6,205 nucleotides of DNA from Sphingobacterium thalpophilum (GTDB lineage Bacteria > Bacteroidota > Bacteroidia > Flavobacteriales > Flavobacteriaceae). The notes beneath the pieces were generated by a model. The model saw nothing but the letters and a program-made list of their open reading frames with translations, was not told the origin of the DNA and did no database searches. Below, one piece after another: positions 1 through 5,805 of the stretch. A program made the position numbers and the translations under genes. The stretch lies in NCBI GenBank assembly GCA_943328865.2, contig CALQBR020000095.1, forward strand, positions 1 through 6,205, read 5' to 3'. Each line of letters begins with the position of its first letter. The first letter of the stretch is position 1.

Positions 1-65
1 AGATGCCGGTTTGTCTTTTCATGTCTTTCTATTTTAATATTAAGGTCAACTATTTTTAGTCTCAT
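1..65 (-). CDS. Possible start of an unidentified gene, cut by the window edge
   Basis: An ATG at 65-63 opens a frame that stays open for 21 codons to the window edge. It begins MRLKIVDLNIKIERHEK. The codon just before the ATG is a TAA, and the start lies 24 nt beyond the stop of the broken TerB-like gene on the same strand, a spacing that would suit a downstream operon partner. The peptide is charged and shows no signal sequence or recognisable motif. An open run of this length can occur by chance, so this is a weak call, and I do not recognise a family. Confidence 0.25.
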   Translation of the reverse strand, partial: MRLKIVDLNIKIERHEKTNRH

Positions 66-89
66 TTAGCAATTAGATTTCTAATTTTT

Positions 90-492
90 TTACAACAATA
101 GGCTATCCAATTCATTCATTATAAGTTGCTCGGATTTGTTTTTTCTATAAAAAGAAACCGCTATTGCTTTTACAGTTTTTAGAATTAGTTCATTTATTCT
201 TTTTGTAAATAAGCTTTTGTGTTCTTTTTTGAAACTGTTTAAAATCAGCTATTAAATGTTTTGAATCCCACTTTTTTCTGTTAGCCAATCAAAAACAATT
301 TCAATTTGATATATCGAATCTTTTTTTAAAACTATCGATATTGTCCTTAAGTGAAACCCATTCCTTTTGAACTATTTTTTTGGGTTCGGTAATTTCTTCT
401 TATTGTACTTTTACATCTGCTAGAGCCATACTAAAAAATAATTTACCAAGCTCTTGATAGAAAAGAGCTATCGTTTTATCAGATGATTTTAT
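90..492 (-). pseudogene. Decayed TerB-like (tellurite-resistance TerB family) small protein gene
   Basis: Read on the minus strand, three collinear pieces look like one small helical protein of about 130 residues. The first, around 489-403, reads KSSDKTIALFYQELGKLFF then SMALADVKVQ and hits a TAA at 400-402. The same frame resumes with EEITEPKKIVQKEW. In a run of seven A's (plus-strand 321-327) the frame shifts, and the next piece reads DSIYQIEIVFDWLTEKSG. Two adjacent stops (TAA TAG) follow in that frame; alternatively a pair of compensating indels gives HLIADFKQFQ. The last piece contains KEHKSLFTKRINELILK and KNKSEQLIMNELDSLLL before a TAA at 90-92. The order of these motifs matches my memory of flavobacterial TerB-like proteins. 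An ATA at 492-490 sits where a start would be expected, possibly a mutated ATG. The function of the intact relatives is poorly known. Breakage is directly visible; the family is recalled from memory. Confidence 0.7.
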
Positions 493-744
493 TTTTTTAA
501 TTCTTTTGATGAAAGAAGAATGGCTATACTTAAATATACGAAATAAAGCTTAAAATTCACAAAATCACAATCTCTTTTTTGTTTTAATAAGTTTTTTTTA
601 TAAAATTAATATTCTTTATTTCAGTGTTTTAAATTATAATACTTCGTATTTAATCTTTTTTATCTATAAAAATTTTAGAACAGTATAAATCCCCCTTTTT
701 TATAAAATTCCCCAAGCTTAAGTTCTGATTAATCATCTTATAAA
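493..744. other. AT-rich intergenic stretch without a recognisable gene
   Basis: This stretch lies downstream of the glycosyltransferase gene and upstream of the broken TerB-like gene, both on the minus strand. It is extremely A/T-rich, and I found no protein-like reading frame in it. Just past the glycosyltransferase stop there is a weak inverted repeat, CTGATT at 725-730 with AATCAG at 743-748. No clear T-run follows it on the minus strand, so I do not call it a terminator. It presumably holds the operon's 3' untranslated end and the lost promoter of the TerB-like gene. Confidence 0.5.
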
Positions 745-3156
745 TCAGCCATTTAATTTTAAAAAATGCTTCTTTTTTGATGTATTGCTTCGAAGGGTTA
801 TTGGAATTTTAATTATTTTATTTTCATTTTGAAATGCTTTTTCAACGGCTAATCTTGCCATCAGATAGCTGACTGTTGATTCTGCGCCTTGATTGAGGTT
901 GACATTCTTTTCTTCAAGTCCATCATAACAACCTCCAGTGCAAGGATTGTAAATGATTTGTTTTAAGTGATTGTTTCCTAAAAACCAATTAAATGACATT
1001 TCCATTTTATACAAGTAACTATCATTATTAAAGACCTCATGAAATTTGCTGAGTGCGAGAATCGTATAGGCGACATCAATAGGCTGTTCTCCACCTATTG
1101 CAAGATGGTTTGTTGTTTCTTCCACGGGTCCTGAGCCTTTATGTAGCCATGTTTTGTTAGAAATCACCTTAATTTCATTGTCTTTAAATGTTAAGAATAA
1201 AAGAAAATCAAAAGACGATTTGGCAATTTCTTTATATATAGGCTCTCCGGTTGTAAGCCATGCACATAATAAGGCTTCTGACAAAATACTATTTGCATAG
1301 GTAAAATAACTTTCAAACCATAACCATTCCTTGTCTGACTCATGCCGATACATTTGAACTAATCGATTGGCAAGTTCTCTTATGATCAAAATGTTTTGAG
1401 CTGATTTGTTTGTTGTGTTATAGTAATGAATGCCTTTTATAATGAATGCCATTGCTCTTGTAGAATGGATATTATTTACATTAGGCAATGCTTTTTGTAA
1501 GGTTTCCTCAGCATTGGTGATGAGTGACTTAGGGAATATAGTCTTCATTGAAATCAAGAAACCCAATGCCCAAATCGCCCTACCATTAGCATCAGCTAGA
1601 TTAGCTGAGCTATTTTGTCTGGTAAAACGATGTTGTTCATTAACGTAATTCAGAAAGTAGCCTTCCGGTTGTAAACAGTATTTTATAAAATTATAATACC
1701 GCAAAATATAAGGTACATCTGCTTCATTTTTCGTTATCTCAAAGTGCTGACAAAAAGCAATTAAGGCTCTAGCATTGTCATCTAGAGTATACCCAGATTC
1801 GATATCAGGCTGATTCAATTTAGAGAATTGGATCATACCGAAATCCGTAGTGAGTTTTTTAATATGGTCAAGGTTTATCTCGGGCATCGTATATTGTAAA
1901 GAAAAGTTATCATTGCTAAATTTTTCAAATAATTGTGCATGGGCAATTGCCGCATTTTCCCAAGCAGTGGGTGCCATTTTATGTAAACCATTTGCGCTTA
2001 AATTTTTTCGCAAGGGTTCATCAGCTAACAATCTAATAACAGCTTGCTCGAGTTGTTTTGAATTTCCAAAATCGATACGAATCCCAATCTCATTTTGCAA
2101 TACTTCATTGGCATGCGGAATAGGAGTAGACACGATAGCACAACCACAGCTGATGGCATAAGAAAAGGTTCCGCTTACTGATTGATTCGGGTCTTTGGAA
2201 GTAAATAAGTAAATATCGGTAAGTTGTAAATATTCTAATAAATCCGGTAACGGTAAAAAGTAATTTATAAATTGTACAAAGGGATTTAATTGCAATGCAC
2301 TAATTTTAGCCATTAACATTTCTCGATATTGCTCTCCTTCGTTCTGCAAGACAGACGGATGTGTTTTACCAATGATAAGGAAGATAACATCAGGATTCAT
2401 TTTGACAATTTCAGGTAATGCTTCTATCGTAGTTTCGATACTCTTACCCGAACTTAGCAGTCCAAAAGTGGAAAGTATTCTTTTGTTAGAAAGTTTGTGT
2501 TTAATTTTCAAGAGTTCTTTATCTGTATGTTGAATCAAATGAGTGCCGTGAGCAATCACAGAAATTTTTTCGGATAAAATCGCGTAATCATTTTCCAAAG
2601 TTTTTCTTGAACTATTGGTCATTACAATGATAGCGTCGCAAAGGTTTGTTATTTCTTGCACTTTTACTTTTATTAAAGTATTAGGATTTGGTAAAACACT
2701 ATGAAAAGCAAGAATAACAGGCTTGCCTAATGCCTCTAAAAAGTGATTGAAATGCGTTTCGTTTTCTCGGAAGAGTCCAAACTCATGTTGTACCAATACC
2801 ATTTGAATAGCATGATCAGCATTAATTTTTGTTGCTAAATTATCGAATGATTCGGCAACATTGGAATTTAGAATGTATTTAACTTCCTCGGGATAGTTGT
2901 GATTTTCATTTTTGGATTCTAACGCGCAAATTTTGATAGAAAAGGAATAGCTAAATTTTGTATTCAACGATTGAATCAAATCCTGTGAGTAGGTTGCAAT
3001 ACCGCATTCACGGGGTGGATAAGTCGTAATGAATAAAATCTCGGGTAATTCTTCCACTGAAGATACTAAATGCATCTCGTTATGTTGCTTGTCATTTAAT
3101 TCTTTTAATTCAGCTATATTTTTCATTGAATTGCGATTTATATTACTGTTGATCAT
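745..3156 (-). CDS. GT4-like glycosyltransferase fused to a C-terminal alpha/alpha-toroid-like domain
   Basis: The protein has 803 residues and no signal peptide or membrane segment, so it is probably cytoplasmic. Residues about 38-415 form a GT-B glycosyltransferase: a nucleotide-binding start with TTYPPRECGIATYS (44-57), the inter-domain HG at 203-204, a second Rossmann half opening at STFGLLSSGKSIE (229-241), and a sugar-nucleotide motif SGTFSYAISCGCAIVSTP (328-345). The usual GT4 glutamate before the alanine of this last motif is Tyr333. Residues about 425-775 are a separate helical domain with TLDDNARAL (457-465), ANGRAIWALGF (523-533), WLWFESYFTYANSILSEALL (611-630), GEQPIDVAYT (689-698) and NQGAES (755-760), resembling an (alpha/alpha)6 barrel with clustered acidic residues. 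The two-domain layout is one I know from uncharacterised proteins encoded beside GH130 enzymes, and a mannosyl donor is a plausible inference. Its start overlaps the end of the GH130 gene by 14 nt; Met11 (3126) is an alternative start without overlap, since the first 35 residues look poorly conserved. Confidence 0.85.
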   Translation of the reverse strand: MINSNINRNSMKNIAELKELNDKQHNEMHLVSSVEELPEILFITTYPPRECGIATYSQDLIQSLNTKFSYSFSIKICALESKNENHNYPEEVKYILNSNVAESFDNLATKINADHAIQMVLVQHEFGLFRENETHFNHFLEALGKPVILAFHSVLPNPNTLIKVKVQEITNLCDAIIVMTNSSRKTLENDYAILSEKISVIAHGTHLIQHTDKELLKIKHKLSNKRILSTFGLLSSGKSIETTIEALPEIVKMNPDVIFLIIGKTHPSVLQNEGEQYREMLMAKISALQLNPFVQFINYFLPLPDLLEYLQLTDIYLFTSKDPNQSVSGTFSYAISCGCAIVSTPIPHANEVLQNEIGIRIDFGNSKQLEQAVIRLLADEPLRKNLSANGLHKMAPTAWENAAIAHAQLFEKFSNDNFSLQYTMPEINLDHIKKLTTDFGMIQFSKLNQPDIESGYTLDDNARALIAFCQHFEITKNEADVPYILRYYNFIKYCLQPEGYFLNYVNEQHRFTRQNSSANLADANGRAIWALGFLISMKTIFPKSLITNAEETLQKALPNVNNIHSTRAMAFIIKGIHYYNTTNKSAQNILIIRELANRLVQMYRHESDKEWLWFESYFTYANSILSEALLCAWLTTGEPIYKEIAKSSFDFLLFLTFKDNEIKVISNKTWLHKGSGPVEETTNHLAIGGEQPIDVAYTILALSKFHEVFNNDSYLYKMEMSFNWFLGNNHLKQIIYNPCTGGCYDGLEEKNVNLNQGAESTVSYLMARLAVEKAFQNENKIIKIPITLRSNTSKKKHFLKLNG
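3143..3156 (-). other. 14-nt overlap of the GH130 and glycosyltransferase genes
   Basis: The glycosyltransferase ATG at 3156-3154 lies inside the last codons of the GH130 gene, whose stop occupies 3145-3143, in a different frame. This supports a shared transcript and possible translational coupling. It depends on the upstream ATG being the true start; a second in-frame ATG at 3126 would place the gene 16 nt after the stop instead. Confidence 0.6.
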
Positions 3157-4177
3157 TTTTTCGATTTTGCATTAGTTCTTGAATTAATTCAGATAGGCTA
3201 ATTGAGGCACAGGCAATATGTTTGTCAGCAGCACCATAGTAAATATATAAAGTGTCACCAAACAAGGCACTACCAGTAGGAAATACTACATTATCAACCA
3301 CACCATGTAATTCCCAATCCAATTCAGGTTCAAATAAGGCATATGGCAATCGGGCAATTTCTTTTTGAGGATTATATAAATCTAACAATGCTGCACAAGC
3401 GGAATAAACATAGCCATTTGCAGTATCATGAACGCCATGATATATCAATAACCACCCTTGATCTGTTTCAATTGGCGGACAACCTCCTCCAATATAACTA
3501 GCTTCATGACTTTCGTGAATTGGATCCATCACGATATATAAATGCAGGTTAAGAAAGTAATCTTCCCAAAAGGACTCGGTTAGGTCTTCTAATTGATTAA
3601 CCCCTACGATTTGTATGCCCGGTCTGATGCGATGTAGAAAATAGAGTTTTCCATTGATTCTCCGGGGAAAGAAAATCACATTTTTGTCCCATAGATATAC
3701 TTTTTCTTCGGGTTTAAAATGCCGAACATGTCTAAAGTATTTTTGATTGACTTCACCAGAGCAATCTGCCAAACATTTGAAGTCATCAAAATTAATTTGA
3801 GGAACTAAAAGGCCTTTTTTTTCGAAGTGTTTTAAATCTAAAGAGGTGGCCAATGCACCAAGTGCATTGATACCATCATAAGCGGTATAAGTCATATAAT
3901 GAACGTCATCAATTTTGACAATACGGGGATCTTCAACACCTTGAGATTCATAGTCAAAATGAGGGACCAATACAGGGGTAATTCGTCGTTCCTTAATAGT
4001 TACAGGGCCTTCAAATTCGCAATACCCTATAGTTGAGTAATTTCCAATTCGAACCGCCCTATAAAACATATGAACGCGATTTCCGTCCTTTATTACTGCG
4101 GGATTTAAAACACCTTCATTTTCAAAACCCAAAGTAGTTTTTGTAAGTAGAATCCCTTCTTTTTTTACCGTTATCAT
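3143..4177 (-). CDS. GH130-family beta-mannoside phosphorylase or mannosidase
   Basis: The 344-residue length and five-bladed beta-propeller style sequence fit glycoside hydrolase family 130, whose known members phosphorolyse or hydrolyse beta-mannosides. Visible landmarks in order: LNPAV (24-28) and FYR (38-40) near the predicted substrate pocket; GVEDPRIV (80-87), in which Asp83 is the likely catalytic acid; a basic stretch with Lys165, Arg172, Arg173 and HRIRP (182-186); GGGCPPI (230-236); YHGV (246-249); and YYGAAD (313-318). Basic residues near 165-185 would suit phosphate binding and so a phosphorylase, but I cannot align them well enough to exclude a hydrolase. No signal peptide is present, so action in the cytoplasm is likely. 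It is the first gene of a two-gene operon with the glycosyltransferase fusion, so the pair probably make and break the same glycan. The start ATG at 4177 has A/T-rich sequence upstream and gives the family's usual N-terminus. Confidence 0.9.
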   Translation of the reverse strand: MITVKKEGILLTKTTLGFENEGVLNPAVIKDGNRVHMFYRAVRIGNYSTIGYCEFEGPVTIKERRITPVLVPHFDYESQGVEDPRIVKIDDVHYMTYTAYDGINALGALATSLDLKHFEKKGLLVPQINFDDFKCLADCSGEVNQKYFRHVRHFKPEEKVYLWDKNVIFFPRRINGKLYFLHRIRPGIQIVGVNQLEDLTESFWEDYFLNLHLYIVMDPIHESHEASYIGGGCPPIETDQGWLLIYHGVHDTANGYVYSACAALLDLYNPQKEIARLPYALFEPELDWELHGVVDNVVFPTGSALFGDTLYIYYGAADKHIACASISLSELIQELMQNRKNDQQ

Positions 4178-4301
4178 AATTAAAACCTTAAATTTCGTAT
4201 AACAAATGTTCCAATGAATTTCTTATCGATTTGAATTTGACTGATCTAAAGCCAATCATCCTTACTGATTTGGGATCTTCAATTCCTAAAAATACACTGT
4301 A

Positions 4302-4321
4302 CAAGACCTAAATGGTCCTTG
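4302..4321. repeat. Imperfect hairpin in the operon leader
   Basis: CAAGACC at 4302-4308 pairs with GGTCCTTG at 4314-4321 around a five-base loop, with one bulged C. If the operon starts at the promoter proposed near 4583-4613, this hairpin is in the leader RNA. No T-run follows, so it is not a standard terminator, and a function is unknown. Confidence 0.4.
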
Positions 4322-4332
4322 TGATTTAGCAT

Positions 4333-4349
4333 GTAGGAGTTTTGATAAT
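4333..4349. repeat. Direct repeat, copy 1 (GTAGGAGTTTTGATAAT)
   Basis: This 17-base stretch matches 4460-4476 with two adjacent mismatches (AG against GA). The copies lie 127 bp apart in the same orientation within the intergenic region. They could be regulator sites or a trace of a local duplication, and chance similarity in A/T-rich DNA is not excluded. Confidence 0.4.
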
Positions 4350-4459
4350 GAGATGGGGCCATCTTCTAGAATCACTTTGTCTAAAAACGCAGTTTAGAGC
4401 CAATTCTAAAAGCGTTTATAAATGATAGAACTCATACGAATAAAAGTATGATATAGTTA

Positions 4460-4476
4460 GTAGGGATTTTGATAAT
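4460..4476. repeat. Direct repeat, copy 2 (GTAGGGATTTTGATAAT)
   Basis: Second copy of the 17-base element at 4333-4349, with 15 of 17 positions identical. It lies between the proposed operon promoter and the GH130 start, next to the palindrome at 4480-4491. Confidence 0.4.
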
Positions 4477-4479
4477 ATA

Positions 4480-4491
4480 ACTTTTAAAAGT
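4480..4491. repeat. Perfect 12-bp palindrome ACTTTTAAAAGT
   Basis: The sequence is self-complementary over 12 bases and sits about 90 bp downstream of the proposed operon start site. It could be an operator for a dimeric regulator. Because it is almost all A/T it may simply be chance. Confidence 0.25.
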
Positions 4492-4563
4492 AATAGTATT
4501 AATTATTTAGACAGGGGAGTGTCGCTTTTTTTTAGGTTGTAGTCTTTTATAGGTAAAGATCTT

Positions 4564-4573
4564 AAAAAAAAAA
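4564..4573 (-). promoter_or_regulatory. T10 tract in the initially transcribed region of the operon
   Basis: Ten A's on the plus strand are ten T's on the transcribed minus strand, beginning about 2-4 nt after the predicted start (near 4576) of the GH130 operon. Long T tracts at this place can cause polymerase slippage in other bacteria. Whether that happens here is inference, but the position relative to the promoter is directly visible. Confidence 0.35.
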
Positions 4574-4582
4574 GTTGCTAAT

Positions 4583-4613
4583 CAAATTTACACAAATACT
4601 TTAAATAATCAAA
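4583..4613 (-). promoter_or_regulatory. Bacteroidota-type promoter for the GH130-glycosyltransferase operon
   Basis: On the minus strand a TTTG (4613-4610) is followed after exactly 19 nt by TAAATTTG (4590-4583). This matches the known Bacteroidota housekeeping consensus TTTG-N19-TANNTTTG. Transcription would start near 4576, leaving an untranslated leader of about 400 nt before the GH130 ATG. It is the only full TANNTTTG match I found on this strand between the two divergent genes. Confidence 0.6.
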
Positions 4614-4788
4614 TTTTAATATTATAATTTATTGGTTTTTAATTCATTGTATTTTTTTAATTATTGATGGCCTTATAGTGTAATTGATTTTAAACAATAA
4701 ACAGCTTAAATAAAGAAATACCTTTTATAAAAGTAGATTTTGAAAAAAAACCAAATCATCTAATTTTAGAATTGTCTAATTTTATTTG
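4614..4788. other. AT-rich core of the divergent intergenic region
   Basis: Between the operon promoter and the -7 element of the isomerase gene the DNA is almost entirely A and T. I see no reading frame resembling a protein, no RNA gene and no strong hairpin. It probably serves only as upstream promoter DNA for both divergent units. Confidence 0.5.
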
Positions 4789-4796
4789 TAATTTTG
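4772..4796 (+). promoter_or_regulatory. Candidate promoter of the cyclophilin-FKBP gene
   Basis: TAATTTTG at 4789-4796 is a full match to the Bacteroidota -7 element TANNTTTG. A TTG at 4772-4774 could be the upstream element, but its 14-nt spacing is shorter than the usual 17-23, so the -33 part is doubtful. Transcription would begin near 4802, giving a leader of about 18 nt of A-rich sequence before the ATG at 4820, a normal arrangement for highly expressed flavobacterial genes. Confidence 0.5.
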
Positions 4797-4819
4797 CCAC
4801 TTATAAAAATTAAACAACA

Positions 4820-5752
4820 ATGGAAAACGGAATATACGCTAAATTTAATACGGCAAAAGGATCTATTTTAGTAAAACTTTCACATGATTTAACACCTGGA
4901 ACGGTAGGGAATTTTGTAGCATTAGCGGAAGGAAATTTAGAAAATAAAGTAAAGTCTCAAGGGAATAAATATTATGATGGGTTAAAATTCCACCGTGTAA
5001 TTCCGGATTTTATGATTCAAGGGGGTTGTCCATTAGGAACAGGAACGGGCGATCCAGGGTATAAATTTGACGATGAGTTTCATCCGAGTTTGAAGCATGA
5101 TAGACCAGGAGTTTTAGCTATGGCTAATTCAGGTCCTGGAACCAATGGATCTCAATTTTATATTACTCATGTTCCAACATCTTGGTTAGACGGGAAACAC
5201 ACTGTTTTTGGCCATGTGGTAGAAGGTCAGGATGTAGTTGATGCAGTGGCTCAAGGAGATGTTTTGGATACCTTAGAAATTATAAGAATAGGTGAGGATG
5301 CTCAAAAGTGGAATGCAGTTGAAGCCTTTAGAACTTTTGAAGGTTCGCGAGCCAAACGTGAAGCGGCGGAACGCGAAGCAGCAGAAGCAGCTATGGAAAA
5401 ATTAGCTGCTGGTTTCGAAAAAACAGAAAGTGGTTTGCGTTACCAATTTATTCAAAGAGGTGCAGGAAAAAAAGCGGAAAGTGGAAAAACAGTAGCGGTT
5501 CATTACGAAGGTTCTTTAGATAGCGGTAAAGTTTTTGATTCTTCTTACCCAAGAAAAAAACCAATTGAATTTAAATTGGGTCAAGGTCAGGTTATTGAAG
5601 GTTGGGACGAAGGAATTGCCTTGTTAAAAGTTGGAGACAAAGCACGTTTTGTAATCCCCTCTCATTTAGGATATGGCTCTCGCGGTGCGGGAGGTGTTAT
5701 TCCAGGAAATGCTACTTTGATTTTCGATGTAGAATTAATGGATGTAAAATAA
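4820..5752 (+). CDS. Hybrid peptidyl-prolyl isomerase: cyclophilin domain fused to FKBP domain
   Basis: This 310-residue cytoplasmic protein (no signal peptide) catalyses cis-trans isomerisation of prolyl bonds and probably acts as a folding helper. Residues about 5-157 are a cyclophilin: [13 protein letters not shown] (57-69) carries the catalytic arginine Arg59 with Phe64 and Gln67, [16 protein letters not shown] (101-116) and [10 protein letters not shown] (122-131) follow. Trp122 is the tryptophan linked to cyclosporin binding in human cyclophilin A, which many bacterial cyclophilins lack. A charged helix rich in E, A and R (about 168-197) links to an FKBP domain (about 203-310) with Tyr229, Phe239-Asp240, Phe251, Val258-Ile259, Trp262, Tyr285, Ile294 and Phe302 at the positions of the FKBP12 pocket; His87 of FKBP12 is replaced by Ala290. 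Both active sites look intact. This order matches the dual-family immunophilin described from Flavobacterium johnsoniae (CFBP). It appears to be a single-gene unit with its own promoter and terminator. Confidence 0.95.
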   Translation: MENGIYAKFNTAKGSILVKLSHDLTPGTVGNFVALAEGNLENKVKSQGNKYYDGLKFHRVIPDFMIQGGCPLGTGTGDPGYKFDDEFHPSLKHDRPGVLAMANSGPGTNGSQFYITHVPTSWLDGKHTVFGHVVEGQDVVDAVAQGDVLDTLEIIRIGEDAQKWNAVEAFRTFEGSRAKREAAEREAAEAAMEKLAAGFEKTESGLRYQFIQRGAGKKAESGKTVAVHYEGSLDSGKVFDSSYPRKKPIEFKLGQGQVIEGWDEGIALLKVGDKARFVIPSHLGYGSRGAGGVIPGNATLIFDVELMDVK

Positions 5753-5769
5753 TATTTTTAAAAATAATG

Positions 5770-5797
5770 AAAAGCACTCAGCAATGGGTGCTTTTTT
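5770..5797. terminator. Intrinsic terminator between convergent genes
   Basis: AAAAGCACTC (5770-5779) and GGGTGCTTTT (5786-5795) form a 10-bp stem with one G-T pair around a six-base loop, followed by more T's on the plus strand. It lies 17 nt after the isomerase stop. Read from the other side, the stem ends in TTTT and then an A/T-rich stretch, so it can probably also stop the convergent redoxin transcript ending at 5806. Confidence 0.85.
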
Positions 5798-5805
5798 ATT
5801 GCTTT

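Larger units (their letters stand above)
4188..4393 (-). other. Possible decayed reading frame in the operon leader
   Basis: On the minus strand a frame opening at 4393 reads FLDKVILEDGPISLSKLLHA and continues to a TAG just after CTVYF. If one T is restored in the run at plus-strand A's 4288-4292, the frame continues as LGIEDPKSVRMIGFRSVKF to a TAA at 4190-4188, 10 nt before the GH130 ATG. The stretch looks less A/T-rich than the DNA around 4500-4819. No family is recognised, no clear start is seen, and the plus strand also gives a protein-like stretch here, so this could be chance. Confidence 0.25.

Noticed and set aside
71..86. AATTAGA...TCTAATT inverted repeat followed by T's
   Set aside because: It looks like a weak plus-strand terminator, but no plus-strand gene ends there and the stem is all A/T apart from one pair.
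725..748. CTGATT/AATCAG inverted repeat at the end of the glycosyltransferase gene
   Set aside because: Only six pairs with a 12-base loop and no T-run on the minus strand, too weak to call a terminator.
1430..1648. Open plus-strand frame of 72 codons
   Set aside because: It lies wholly inside the glycosyltransferase gene on the opposite strand and has no recognisable motif; a shadow frame.
1850..2161. Open plus-strand frame of 103 codons
   Set aside because: It is antisense to the conserved glycosyltransferase sequence and has the composition of a mirrored frame, so it is not a gene.
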